From positions 1,984,001 through 2,048,000 of the forward strand of contig NC_072813.1 in NCBI RefSeq assembly GCF_003013715.1: a stretch of 64,000 nt of DNA, read 5' to 3'. The notes beneath the pieces are model-generated. The model was not told where the DNA came from and made no database searches. It saw nothing but the letters and a program-made list of their open reading frames with translations. Below, one piece after another: positions 28,283-38,307 of the stretch. The position numbers were made by a program, and so were the translations under genes. Numbering within the stretch: position 1 is the stretch's first letter; each line of letters begins with the position of its first letter. The stretch is from Candidozyma auris. Its lineage: Eukaryota; Ascomycota; Pichiomycetes; Serinales; Metschnikowiaceae.

Positions 28283-29506
28283 ATGTCAGCAATGGCTGTG
28301 GATAATGACGTGTCAACTATCTTGGCACAGTTAAGACTGGAGCTTGAGTCTTCTGATCTTATTCAGATCATTTACCAGTTGGAGGATTTCTATGAGAGAA
28401 AGTTGTGGAATCAATTGACTTTGGCTCTCGAGGAGCTCTATCAGAACCCTGAAAGTCTGATAGGGACATTAAGGCAGCAGATCTTCAGCCTGTTCTTGTC
28501 CCAATTCCAGAACAAACTCAACCAAATCAAACTTGTTGATTTCTTGTTGCGTTCGTTTGACGACGACCAGGTTTGCTATGACAAATTGATCGAATTAAAG
28601 TCTTCCATGGTGGCTGAGTTGACAAAGAAGCACGGTACAAGAAAACCTGACAATTTAGATGAGCTCATCAACAATGAGGAAGCTGTGATATACGTCAACT
28701 TGCAGATCGCCAGGTATGCATTGATTTTGAACGACTCAGTTCTGGCTGACGAGATATTAGAGTCTGTTGGGGATAAGTTCGAAAGCACCTTACAAAATGA
28801 GTTCAGTGCGAAGATAAATGCAGCGTTTTACTTGACAAAGTGCCAATACTACAAGATTCATGAAAACTACAATTTGTTTTACACAAACGGTTTACTATAC
28901 CTCTCTTCATTGGACTCGCCGCTTCCATTGGACCAGCAAATAAAGTTCTGTTACGACCTCTGTATAGCTGCGTTGCTTGGCAACAAGATTTACAATTTCG
29001 GTGAGTTGATCTTACACGACATACTAAAGGTGATCAGTGACCAAAGCAGTGAATATTTCTGGTTGTATAACTTGATTACCAACCTCAATGCCGGAAACTT
29101 GGCCAAATTTAATGAGTGGCTTCAGGTCTCAATGTCTAAGAGTCCATTTCTTGCCCACCATAAGACATTCTTGCATCAGAAGATTGTTATAATGTCTTTG
29201 TTGGAGAAAATCTCCACTGAGCAGGCAACCAACAAAAGATTACTGTTTAAATCTATCAGTGATGTCACTGGAACCCCAATAGACGAGGTCGAATTGCTTA
29301 TCATCAAGTGTTTTTCGCTTAACTTGATCAAGGGCTACATTAATCAAATACAACAGGTTTTGGTTGTCACCTGGTTGCAACCTAGGATTTTGAACTTGGA
29401 TCAGGTCAAAACTCTCTACAATCACTTAGTTGAGTGGGATTCAAGGGTAGAAAACTTAGCTAAAGATGTTCATGCTCGTGGCGGAACTCTATGGGCAGGT
29501 AAATAA
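28283..29506 (+). CDS. RPN9: RPN9, 26S proteasome lid subunit
   Basis: A non-ATPase subunit of the 19S regulatory particle lid. The 407-residue frame is all helical by composition. It starts MSAMAVDNDVSTILAQL and carries the Rpn9 pattern ELIQNPESLIG-like (YQNPESLIGTLRQQIF), KFCYDLCIAALLGNKIYNFGELILHDIL and FLHQKIVIMSLLE. The C-terminal PCI winged-helix part follows: ISDVTGTPIDEVELLIIKCFSLNLIKG then VTWLQPRILNLDQV. The length is close to the yeast protein (393). A later in-frame ATG (codon 4) is a possible start. It lies between the two sorting-nexin genes. Confidence 0.95.
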   Translation: MSAMAVDNDVSTILAQLRLELESSDLIQIIYQLEDFYERKLWNQLTLALEELYQNPESLIGTLRQQIFSLFLSQFQNKLNQIKLVDFLLRSFDDDQVCYDKLIELKSSMVAELTKKHGTRKPDNLDELINNEEAVIYVNLQIARYALILNDSVLADEILESVGDKFESTLQNEFSAKINAAFYLTKCQYYKIHENYNLFYTNGLLYLSSLDSPLPLDQQIKFCYDLCIAALLGNKIYNFGELILHDILKVISDQSSEYFWLYNLITNLNAGNLAKFNEWLQVSMSKSPFLAHHKTFLHQKIVIMSLLEKISTEQATNKRLLFKSISDVTGTPIDEVELLIIKCFSLNLIKGYINQIQQVLVVTWLQPRILNLDQVKTLYNHLVEWDSRVENLAKDVHARGGTLWAGK

Positions 29507-29555
29507 ATAGAGAGCTAAATTACGTACAAAACCACATCTTCAAACCCTCTCATCT

Positions 29556-31301
29556 CTATTTCTTCAAGCGGTCATTAGACTCATCATCATCGAGAGCCTC
29601 GTAGTCATTTTGATCTGCGTTGCTCCGTGAGTGCTCATTTTCCTCATCGTCACCAAGCTCGAAGAGCGTGCTGCCAGCGTTACTTGCTTTGTCATGCATC
29701 TGTCCTCCTTTAAAGCCTGCGTCGTCTTCATTGTAAGCAGGTGGTACTTCGCTGGGAATATTCAGGCTTTGTAATTCGAAACTATCTCTGCCAAGATTTC
29801 CCTCTTCATCGCTATGGCTCATTACAGAGATGTCGTCTAATTCAAATTCATGACCTTGAGCAGGGCCATTGTGATCATTCTCGGCACCAGCATCTGTTGC
29901 TACTTGTTGAGATACGGCCAACATATAGCTTGTCTCAGTAGGTCTCCATAGCCAAGAAACGCCAATGAATACCAAGAAGAAAACAACACTAGGCCAAAAG
30001 TCAAACAAAAAGTAGGAGCCTTTCCAATGTTCCTCAATGAGATCCGTGGTAGTTAAGCTCAATGCAATGAAACTGGAGAGTACTAAGCCACCAATCGATA
30101 GTACAACAGAAGCAATTATGATTCGAAACAAATTCTCATAAAGCTGTAACTTTATCACTTGGCGTTGCTTGTGAAGATTTGCAGTAGTCCCCCTGATTGA
30201 GGACAAAATGCTCACGTAGAAAACGGTCATGGTGATGGCGACCGGGATGAGGGGTATAACATCCCAAATACTAGCCGCATACTCATCTGATGACACTTCA
30301 CTGCTGGAGGTTAAAGAGTTTCTCGAAGATCTGATGTAGGTCATGACCAAGTAGAACATAGCAGCAGCGAAGTGTAGACCGGCAAGCAACTTGCAACGAA
30401 ACATGATCTTTTTAGGTAGTTTTATTTTCACCACACCGTAACCGAGACCAATACACAAGAGTAAGAAGAAGAAGAAACTCATTTTGCCGGCATTCAACAA
30501 TGATAAGAAGATCATGTAAAAGATGACGAAGCCGCTCTGCTGATTCGCAGTTCGATTGTTCAAGTCATAATATGACCAAACAACTAAAGTATCAAAAGTC
30601 AAAAAGCCGAGCATAGCTAACAAATATTTTTGCAACGGTAAGATCTGATTCTGATTCCTTTTTTTAAAGAATTGAAACCCATACAACGCTAGCACAACGG
30701 TGTAACAAAGTGTCAAAATTCCGTAAGCTGGTAATTTTGGGATTTCCGAAGCACTTAAGTGTCCAAATGCATTCTGAAAGTTTGCTACCCCTCTATAGTT
30801 AGTGTTATCCTCGCTGTATGTGGCAATACAGTAGTATCCGGTCCTGCCGACGGAATACTTAATGTGACCTGGGCCCAAATGAGTCAATTGAGAAGTTTGT
30901 ACGGTGGTATTAGTGATATCACTGTTCACAATGAAGGTGCCTTTAGATTTATCATCACATATCCCTTCTGCAATGGCGCTGGAGTCACAGATGTATTTCC
31001 TATACCCATCTTTCGTGGGCTTGCCGAGGTGAACTATGTCTTTGTATTCAAAAACGACGTAGCTGACATGCACATTCCCTTCTTGATTGTCATCAGGCTT
31101 CTTTTTATTGTATTTATGATCGCCAAACTGCTCGAGCTTCAATTGAATCTGAGGTTGAATACTGCCACCCCAATCTTTCTTTGAGTACATCCCTTCGCAA
31201 ACCTGGGCATTGTTATTATCATCAAACCGTACGTGATTTGCCAAAATAACATTTGCAGAGGCTAGAAGGGAAAAGAGTAGCCCCAAACTTCTGAGGTTCA
31301 T
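29556..31301 (-). CDS. PTM1: PTM1-family seven-span Golgi/endosomal membrane protein
   Basis: A member of the GOST (GPR107/108-like, lung 7-TM) family, whose yeast members Ptm1 and YHL017w are linked to the late Golgi and endosomes. A signal peptide (1-21) precedes a lumenal domain with paired cysteines (CEGMYSKKDWGG, YICDSSAIAEGICDD) and a GYYCIATYSED motif. Seven membrane segments run from about residue 190 to 450, with LLNAGKMSFFFFLLLCIGLGYGVVK and FLVFIGVSWLWRPTE. A long acidic cytosolic tail contains PPAYNEDD, a PY-type motif suggesting Rsp5 ubiquitin ligase binding. The length is 581 residues. It is convergent with RPN9, with a gap of about 50 bp. The biochemical role of the family is not established. 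Confidence 0.9.
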   Translation of the reverse strand: MNLRSLGLLFSLLASANVILANHVRFDDNNNAQVCEGMYSKKDWGGSIQPQIQLKLEQFGDHKYNKKKPDDNQEGNVHVSYVVFEYKDIVHLGKPTKDGYRKYICDSSAIAEGICDDKSKGTFIVNSDITNTTVQTSQLTHLGPGHIKYSVGRTGYYCIATYSEDNTNYRGVANFQNAFGHLSASEIPKLPAYGILTLCYTVVLALYGFQFFKKRNQNQILPLQKYLLAMLGFLTFDTLVVWSYYDLNNRTANQQSGFVIFYMIFLSLLNAGKMSFFFFLLLCIGLGYGVVKIKLPKKIMFRCKLLAGLHFAAAMFYLVMTYIRSSRNSLTSSSEVSSDEYAASIWDVIPLIPVAITMTVFYVSILSSIRGTTANLHKQRQVIKLQLYENLFRIIIASVVLSIGGLVLSSFIALSLTTTDLIEEHWKGSYFLFDFWPSVVFFLVFIGVSWLWRPTETSYMLAVSQQVATDAGAENDHNGPAQGHEFELDDISVMSHSDEEGNLGRDSFELQSLNIPSEVPPAYNEDDAGFKGGQMHDKASNAGSTLFELGDDEENEHSRSNADQNDYEALDDDESNDRLKK

Positions 31302-31442
31302 GATGCAAATAGTGGTTACCTGGCAAATGAGCTACAGTCTTGGGCCAAATATGCTTGGTATCACGTGATAAATGTAGCGTGACCTATTGGCCTGCAAAAC
31401 GTACCTCTCCTATTTTGTATTGCACTACTTATTGAGCAGAGC

Positions 31443-33287
31443 TCAGCATAACTCTTCTAGTCTTAGCATGAGCTTTTTCTCCACATCACCCCAATTATCA
31501 ACTAGGTTCTTGTAGAACAGAATCTCTTGATCGCACAAATCAACCATTGATTTTTTCAAGAGTCGCTTATTGAACTTATCCCAATTAGGGTACTCCTCAT
31601 TAATAATTCTATTCGTCAAATGATTGACAAGATGTGTCTGAGTTTTGATCTCATTCTCAAGTTGGGCTATTCTTGATTGTAACTTGAGCTTCTTGCTGTC
31701 AGAATGAGTTGAGCCAATATGAGGAGTGGCAGATGTTGAGATAGTATCCTTTATGAGCTGAGTAGTGTTGTTCACGATGCCTCTTTGCGGGCTCACCATC
31801 ACAGGCGTGGGTGCTGGGCCATGGCCACCACTTGTTCCACCCAAGCTTGCCAAATCTGCTCTTGCTTTATTCAAGTAATCCTGAAGAACCTGAAGATCGA
31901 TCTTCCTATTATGCTGAAGTTCGATGAGTTCGGTGAAGCAAATGATGTACTTTGCGCAATCTTTCAACGAGATTAAGAAGGACTCGTCAACATACTGATG
32001 AAGGGATGACCAATGCTTCGAGAAATATAGTAAAGAGTCAGAAAAAACTTTCAAGTTGGATTGAGACACTGGAACCTCTGCTGAGGAAGAATTGACTGAT
32101 TTGTTTGGATCAACCTTCGAGTTCTCATTAGCCTGGACTGTGGCACTTTGAATAGATGCCAAGTGGTTGATTTGCAGGGCAAATTGCTCATAGTCGACTC
32201 TCAAATCACCATGCTTGCGGTTGAGCTTGCCAAAAATTTTGTCCAACTTCACGAGATTTTCATATAATTTCTTGAGCTTATCGCTTATCTCGAGAATATC
32301 TTTATTAGTCTCTCTTTTGTGCTTTGAAGAGGTGAAAAAGTTCATCACGGTCTCTGTAAGTAAATCTTCGTTGACGACCTTTCCAACCACCCCAAGCCCA
32401 CCACCCTCATTTTCATCGGCAGCACCGCTTTTCGAGACAGATAAATTGTTCGTGAAAGTGTTCCATTCTGTGGAGTCACTGATAAAGTAGTGAAAAACGG
32501 ACAGTTGTGATAGATAGCGGTGTTGACAAATGAACCTTATGAAAGTATCAAGCGAATGCAATCTTTTATGAACAAAAGCTGTACTGAATGTGTCGCCAGT
32601 AAGATACTTGAAGTTCAGTTTCGGGGGTAAAGGTGGCACCAAGGCTTGAGGAAAGTCATTGATCAAGCAATTATGGAGAAATCTGAAGTCACCATAACGT
32701 CGGCGTGTTTTGACAGTGATGGTCAGTGTCCCGGCCACTGGTTTCACGCTTGAAAGTTTGGTAATCAGTGGATGGTCTGTAGTTGTGGTGATGAGATAGG
32801 AAATATATTGCTTAGCATTTGAGTCTCTGTCGCTGATTGGATGGCTCACTTGCAGATCAATGCTGTACTTGTCGAAAGTCTCGCTCAATTGTTGTTCCCG
32901 AAGTTCTGCTTGCCTTATTTCATCTTCCGAAGGTACTGGTTCTCGGGGTTTCGCTTGTTCCAAAGCACCGTTGAGTTCTTCGGGCTGCGTTGGAGCCGAT
33001 GGCGACTTCAAGGTGTCCATGGCGTCTGCCTCATTCATAGCTTCGGAAGCATTTTCCTCGACAGTTCTTTGCCTGTCTTTGCTGGCAGTCACCTGCTCAG
33101 CCAGAGCAATTGTCGATGTCTCTATGGGGTAGTCCAGTTGGTGAGCTGGTGGGCTTGACTGCCCTTCTGAATCCTTGCTAGGTTCAGCTTGTTCTTCTTC
33201 CGGGATCACCGGGCTCTGATTCTCATGGATTTGTTTGCTTTCTTCCTCGCTATCCCACTTGATTGAAGTGAAAGGGTCTTCGGACAT
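31443..33287 (-). CDS. SNX4: SNX4 (ATG24), PX-BAR sorting nexin
   Basis: Sorting nexin for endosome-to-Golgi recycling and for selective autophagy; it dimerises with Snx41 or Atg20. The 614-residue frame begins MSEDPFTSIKW, matching the conserved Snx4 N-terminus. A Ser/Glu-rich spacer follows, then a PX domain with ISYLITTTTDHPL, RRRYGDFRFLHNCL, LVPPLPPKLNFKYLTGD and FVHKRLHSLDTFIRFICQH. The BAR helices include FFTSSKHKRETNKDILEISDKLKKL and, near the end, YPNWDKFNKRLLKKSMVDLCDQEI. A glycine/proline-rich loop interrupts the helices. I use the ATG at 33287; upstream in-frame codons (to 33371) are Cys-rich and do not fit the family. Confidence 0.93.
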   Translation of the reverse strand: MSEDPFTSIKWDSEEESKQIHENQSPVIPEEEQAEPSKDSEGQSSPPAHQLDYPIETSTIALAEQVTASKDRQRTVEENASEAMNEADAMDTLKSPSAPTQPEELNGALEQAKPREPVPSEDEIRQAELREQQLSETFDKYSIDLQVSHPISDRDSNAKQYISYLITTTTDHPLITKLSSVKPVAGTLTITVKTRRRYGDFRFLHNCLINDFPQALVPPLPPKLNFKYLTGDTFSTAFVHKRLHSLDTFIRFICQHRYLSQLSVFHYFISDSTEWNTFTNNLSVSKSGAADENEGGGLGVVGKVVNEDLLTETVMNFFTSSKHKRETNKDILEISDKLKKLYENLVKLDKIFGKLNRKHGDLRVDYEQFALQINHLASIQSATVQANENSKVDPNKSVNSSSAEVPVSQSNLKVFSDSLLYFSKHWSSLHQYVDESFLISLKDCAKYIICFTELIELQHNRKIDLQVLQDYLNKARADLASLGGTSGGHGPAPTPVMVSPQRGIVNNTTQLIKDTISTSATPHIGSTHSDSKKLKLQSRIAQLENEIKTQTHLVNHLTNRIINEEYPNWDKFNKRLLKKSMVDLCDQEILFYKNLVDNWGDVEKKLMLRLEELC

Positions 33288-33483
33288 GTCTGATATCTGT
33301 GAATGGGTACGCACACAGCAGCAGGAGGTTATCGAGCATGCCAGACCACACTTATCTGTTGTGCTGTGCACGACCTTTCGACTCTGGGGTATCCACCTCG
33401 ATGTCGAAATTCACGCATGCATATCTTTCAGGAGAGGGTTTGTTAAGGACGTAGACATTATTATACACTGATATTTGCTGACA

Positions 33484-34854
33484 TCATATAACCAACCAAG
33501 TAGCAGTTCCTATGATCGCAACTCCGATAATTGCAGTTATGATACTTGCACCCGCCTTGTCCTTGGCATGAAGGTCGAGTGGCTCCGCATCTGTTTTGGC
33601 AATCGCGTAACCAGCTGCTGGGTTTCCGATAGATGATCCACCAGTATCTGCTGTCAATGGTGGAGGACGTTCTGCCACTAACAAATTCTGTATAACCTCA
33701 AGGGCATTCATTTGTTCACCAAGTCCATAAACACCATCCCAAGTACCATTGGTCCATGAGAGACCACAGGTGTGACCATCTGAACCACCTACACAAGACC
33801 ATGCCGCAGCGTTGGCTGAGTCGACGAGCCAGCGACGAATATGATCGTAAGTCTCGGGAACAAGAATCGACGTGAGTCCCAAAAAGCGCGAAAAATACGC
33901 CTTGAAGGACCGCTGATCTTGGTTGCACGAGTACTGGTTAGAAGTGGGACTTTGACAAGCAGCTTCATACATGATATGAGCATCTTCCAGCTTCTTGTAA
34001 AAAAATACCTCCGCTGATTTCAAGAAGTTTAGAGTTCGGTTGTGCCACTTCTCGTCTTCAGTATAGTTCCACAAATAAGCACATCCAGCCAACATGAGGC
34101 CCTGATTGTACGTCCACTGCCACTTGGTGACGTTCGAACAGTTGTCGGGTGCGTGTGTGCCATCGTAAACGAACCAATGTTCCCCTTCAGTCAAGAGGCC
34201 AACACCGTACATCCAGTCAAACACTTTCTCAGCCCAATCCACATAAGAATCATTTCCAGTGTATCTCGCTAAACGAGCACTCATGTGGAAAAGAGCGCCA
34301 TTCGAGACAGAGTTCTTATAATCATAGCCGGAGTTCCACTGGAAAATCTGCCAACGCAATCCACCGTTACAATGGTCCATATCCCATCTTGAACTCATAG
34401 TATTGAAAACAGCCTGCGCAAGAGCAAGCCAAGCCAATTTGGGATCCTCTGGATTGGTGAAATTGTGTTCAGCGGCAGCCATCACTGCGAAACCCCAAAA
34501 GGCCTGGTCATCATTACCTTCCGTTGTACTTTGGTTCAAGGGAATATAATTGTAGTTTTCACCCACCTGATACGTGAGGGCCTGCTCAATCAAGTCGTCA
34601 TATTGAGTATCTTGAGTGTAGTATGAGTAATCCAATAGCGATCCGAAAGCACCGCCAGCATGCCACCAATAGTATGGCCATGAGAACATACCAATAGTGC
34701 CACCGTACTTGTTACCTTGGTAATAATCGAGAAGACCTTTAGCAATCAACTTGGTGGCATCTTTTATAGTGGTTTCATTATTTGTGTCTAGCCATACGGC
34801 TGATGTGATGGAAGCAAATGAGATCCACGTTATAGCGAAGTCTAGAAGTCTCAT
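33484..34854 (-). CDS. DCW1: DCW1/DFG5-type GH76 cell-wall mannosidase, GPI-anchored
   Basis: Cell-surface glycosyl hydrolase family 76 protein thought to transfer GPI-anchored proteins onto wall glucan. A signal peptide (about 1-19, ending SITSA) leads into GH76 motifs: YYQGNKYGGTIGMF, PYYWWHAGGAFGSLLDY, EGNDDQAFWG with the catalytic Asp pair at 115-116, NGGLRWQIFQWNSGYDYKN, ARLARYTGN and WTYNQGLMLAGCAYL. A C-terminal hydrophobic stretch after a small-residue region fits GPI attachment. Many N-glycosylation sequons are present. Residues such as PLNQSTTEGNDDQ and FVYDG resemble Dcw1 more than Dfg5. The start at 34854 gives a clean signal peptide; an ATG at 34875 adds 7 residues. Confidence 0.88.
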   Translation of the reverse strand: MRLLDFAITWISFASITSAVWLDTNNETTIKDATKLIAKGLLDYYQGNKYGGTIGMFSWPYYWWHAGGAFGSLLDYSYYTQDTQYDDLIEQALTYQVGENYNYIPLNQSTTEGNDDQAFWGFAVMAAAEHNFTNPEDPKLAWLALAQAVFNTMSSRWDMDHCNGGLRWQIFQWNSGYDYKNSVSNGALFHMSARLARYTGNDSYVDWAEKVFDWMYGVGLLTEGEHWFVYDGTHAPDNCSNVTKWQWTYNQGLMLAGCAYLWNYTEDEKWHNRTLNFLKSAEVFFYKKLEDAHIMYEAACQSPTSNQYSCNQDQRSFKAYFSRFLGLTSILVPETYDHIRRWLVDSANAAAWSCVGGSDGHTCGLSWTNGTWDGVYGLGEQMNALEVIQNLLVAERPPPLTADTGGSSIGNPAAGYAIAKTDAEPLDLHAKDKAGASIITAIIGVAIIGTATWLVI

Positions 34855-35257
34855 GGTGCAGCGAAACGTAGACAAGCGAGTGAGTTGTGCTTATGTACTC
34901 AGGTGACTATAACGACTATTGCTTTCCTTAAGTAAAATTATTAAAAGTTGTTACGTTCTTTTTTTGAAATGTGCTCTTTTTTCGTGCCTTGATCCTTTTT
35001 TAGGTCTCACTCCACCCGCTTTTTTTTCTGGTCTTTCTTTGCCGCGATTTGAGGCCCCTTTCATTCACACGTTTGCACCGTGTTCGCGATTATATTTGGA
35101 CTACGTGTGAGCAAGAGTTATTTTTGTTCCTAAGTTATTGTAGATAAGCTATATTACATTTTTTCGGCCATACCGTAAATCTCGTGAACTAAGCTGCTAA
35201 CTAAATCTCGTATTGTCCCTCATTGATGTCGAGAAATGAATTCTAAACTGCGTATGC
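34855..35257. promoter_or_regulatory. DCW1 upstream region
   Basis: 403 bases with several T-rich tracts (about 34961-35030). It serves as the DCW1 promoter and the 3' region of the next gene. No RNA or further coding sequence is recognised. Confidence 0.4.
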
Positions 35258-36985
35258 TTAGGCTTTAAAAGTAGGATCCACCTCCTTGCGCTCAGCCGGT
35301 ATTTCTGAGTCCTCTGCACCATTAGCTTCCTTTTTCTTATCCTGTTCGGATTCATCTTTGTGTGATTCTTCGGAACCTGCTGATTGGGCGTTATCGCTTT
35401 CGTTGTCTTCCTTTTCACTGTGACCATGCTCCTCATCTGTTTTCCGCTCACTAGTACCATTGGTGGTTGCTTCGGGATTCACCTTAGCTGAGATTTCTTT
35501 CGAGCGGATGCTGGCGACGGATTTTTCAAGATTTTTGAAACTTCTGGCAAACAGCTCAAAGTCAATAGTGAGACCTAATGCGTTGTAGACTTTGGAGGGG
35601 TCATCCTCGAATGTTAATCCTTTGACACGCATCTTCTCATCGAGCCCGGTGACGAAAGCGTCATCGAACTCGGAGGCTGCTTTCTTGGACACTTTTTTTA
35701 TGATGATTAAGTTAGTTTCAGTGATAAACAAGAGTTCGACTGTGATACTGTTATCGGCGGTAGCAAATTTTTGCTTGATTGGAGGTGTCAACAAGTAGTG
35801 ATTCTGTTGGCTCACTTTTGATACTATCGGTACCGTGTTGTTTAACTCAGTGATATTGTTACTAACCTGGGAAAGCTTTGCTGGGGCCAACGCGGCAAGA
35901 AGAGGGTCCAAATAAATCAGGCGAAAGCTGTCTAGCATCGTCTTACGAAACTGTTGTTCCGATGTGATGGGTTTGTTTGAATTAAGCGATTCCACCAAAT
36001 AGGATGCTAGCTCAGAAATGTAAGTCAAAGTACCATCAGGTTGATCATTTCCCATCGCAAGAAGAAAATCGTTGAAATCACTGTAGACATGGGGCCGACT
36101 GTAAGGGTTCGAGTAACAAGAATTGCATAGTCTGTACACCGCACTCACATTGTCTTCTAAGTCCAACGGCTGAGAACATAGTTCGCATGAACTTGGACCA
36201 GCTGTCTTGTTCCTGTCCCCTTGCTTTTGTTGATAGTAACGGTAATATTGCTGTTGCAGCTTGAACCCCATAGGTTGACCCACATCTGGGCGATTTATTG
36301 CAGCGGCTGCGATCTGAGCAGCAGTCGCTGTGGAGGTAGGAGCAGCGTGTTGTAGGTTTTTACCATTCGTGGGCATTCCAACATTAGATCCTGCCATTGT
36401 TGGCATCATGCCACCAGTAGCAGCGCTAGCAATAGCCACCGGGTTATTGATGTAAGGAGAGGCGTTTCCCATCAGCGGCAGTTGATACGCAGACAGGTCG
36501 ACTGAGGCTCCAGGATAGCCTGGGCTCATACCTTGCTGACCATTGTAGGAGTAATTCTGCGGGTAGTTGTAAGTTGGCGAAGCAGCCCCAATACTCTGGT
36601 TGAGCCCTTGCTGTCCATACGCTTGTTGGTTGTATCCCAGAGATGCGGCGTTTGGTTGTTTATATACTGAGAACTGCGCATTATACAGCTGCTTCAGTGG
36701 ATTGACCACACCGGCGTCCCGGTTCGCCTGGATATCAGACAAAAGCTGATCTGCGGTAAAGACATCATCGTGGATAAAATTAGCATTTTGGTTCTGCTCT
36801 TGAAACTGACGCATTCCATATCTCATCGTTTCCTCAGCCAAGGGCTTTCTCAGCTTCTTTTTAGTGCGCTCGATTATTCTACATTTGGCACACGTCTTGT
36901 ATTGCTGGACTTCTGGTGGCTCATCGTCCATTCTCTTTCTTTTGCAACGACGGCATCTTCTCGAGTCTCCTTCGTACATCATCAT
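35258..36985 (-). CDS. Putative zinc-binding regulator with two Cys4 motifs
   Basis: A 575-residue protein I cannot assign with certainty. The N-terminus holds a basic Cys4 module, C-x2-C-x17-C-x2-C (residues about 11-35), with RRCRRCKRKR and YKTCAKCRIIER. It resembles the small Cys-rich DNA-binding regions of fungal regulators such as Wor3; that link is a guess. A long Gln/Asn/Ala/Gly-rich stretch follows (QQAYGQQGLNQS, AATGGMMPTMAG). A second C-x2-C-x16-C-x2-C module (CELC...CNSC, about residue 268) starts a folded region of about 220 residues. The last 80 residues are highly acidic and lysine-rich. A transcriptional role is inferred from composition. Up to three in-frame Met codons open the gene; the first is used. 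Confidence 0.75.
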   Translation of the reverse strand: MMMYEGDSRRCRRCKRKRMDDEPPEVQQYKTCAKCRIIERTKKKLRKPLAEETMRYGMRQFQEQNQNANFIHDDVFTADQLLSDIQANRDAGVVNPLKQLYNAQFSVYKQPNAASLGYNQQAYGQQGLNQSIGAASPTYNYPQNYSYNGQQGMSPGYPGASVDLSAYQLPLMGNASPYINNPVAIASAATGGMMPTMAGSNVGMPTNGKNLQHAAPTSTATAAQIAAAAINRPDVGQPMGFKLQQQYYRYYQQKQGDRNKTAGPSSCELCSQPLDLEDNVSAVYRLCNSCYSNPYSRPHVYSDFNDFLLAMGNDQPDGTLTYISELASYLVESLNSNKPITSEQQFRKTMLDSFRLIYLDPLLAALAPAKLSQVSNNITELNNTVPIVSKVSQQNHYLLTPPIKQKFATADNSITVELLFITETNLIIIKKVSKKAASEFDDAFVTGLDEKMRVKGLTFEDDPSKVYNALGLTIDFELFARSFKNLEKSVASIRSKEISAKVNPEATTNGTSERKTDEEHGHSEKEDNESDNAQSAGSEESHKDESEQDKKKEANGAEDSEIPAERKEVDPTFKA

Positions 36986-38307
36986 GATTAAAATCGCGTT
37001 TTTGCTTGTATCAGGATGAGTATTAATCAGGATCGAATGTTAGTTTTATTTTTTTTTTTTCTTACGTTGTATTGGGTATGGGTGACACCGGAATTCTTTG
37101 CCCGTGCACGACTTTTTTGTGGTCAGGTGGCTAGCCGAACTGTAAGTTTGACTTGTGATTAGTCAGCAAAGCACATTGTCATAGCTGCCACCAAACCAGG
37201 GTATTTCGGTGGTATGTGAAAGAGACGAGTTTTTATATACATTGATATGAGAGTCTTGACTCAGTTATCGCGGTGCAGGAGAAACGGTGATATGTTTTAA
37301 GTCACTTTCGCACATACGCACTGCTGATTGAGATAAGGCTGAGGAATTTTCTTTGGGTGCGTTGTACTTTAGAAATAAAACAAAAAAAATAACAAAAGAA
37401 AAAGAAAAAAAGGGCATACCAATGAAACTTTATCATTGTAGAGGTTTTAGCTTTGCTAGAAACACTCACGGTACCCCTATTCTGTGATTTAGTATATTGT
37501 GAGGTCACAATAAATTTCGCAAACTGTAGCCTCTACAAGAGAAATGTTATGAATCTGTAGACATGCGCTGGTTGGTCAAAAAAATCCGATAAGAGAAGTT
37601 TCATAGTTTTACAAAAAATTGCTTTCAGATGCTGATATATCTAATTTTCAAGTCTTTTTTTTTTTTTTCATCTCTAAATGTTATACTGTCTTCCTATTTT
37701 TTCATTCTTTTTGCACAAAAGAGCATGCTATCACCTCACTGGCAATCACAGTTTTTCGTTGCCATACTCAGGCTCAAGTGCAGACACCACATACTTATTG
37801 AAAGATGTTTCGCAGAAGTTGACTACACGAAAATTTTAGAAGAGCTGTTGTTGTTGCAAGTTTTTTCCAGTTCTGAAAAAGGAAGGAATATTTTTCAGAT
37901 TAATTGTCATCTTCCCACTGAGAAAAAGTGTGACTTGTCTCCTACTCTGCTGCTGGGCAAGCAAATGTGCGATCTCGGTTAGCAACACTCGGCCCGGTAA
38001 TGGCTGCAATACGATAACCAATGACATGCCTCACCTTCTCTCATGCCCTTCCTTCAATGTCCACCCAATTCGTTTTACATGTTTATATGTCATAAGTAGC
38101 AATTGACATATCACTGGAGACTACCAAGCACTACGATTTTCCAGTTGCCGAACAAATTTCAGGGCAATCTTTAGCCTGTTTCTTTTTTTTTCTTGATGCT
38201 CGGTGTACGGGTCTTCACACCGAGTCAACCACCTCCGCCCCTGGCGAAGACACATGTAATTGATCAGCTGCTTCTTGATTCCGCCTAAACATTCAGTTCT
38301 AAGACTA
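36986..38307. promoter_or_regulatory. 1.3-kb divergent spacer before ENT2
   Basis: No gene is supported. It contains T-runs (37045-37061, 37658-37669), an A/C-rich stretch near 37375-37412, a TATATAC-like box near 37234 and a TGACTCA at 37257-37263. It must contain the promoters of the Cys4 protein and the epsin. Confidence 0.4.

Noticed and set aside
37257..37263. Second TGACTCA as a Gcn4 site
   Set aside because: It lies about 270 bp before the Cys4 protein start and 1 kb before ENT2, neither a known Gcn4 target; taken as chance.
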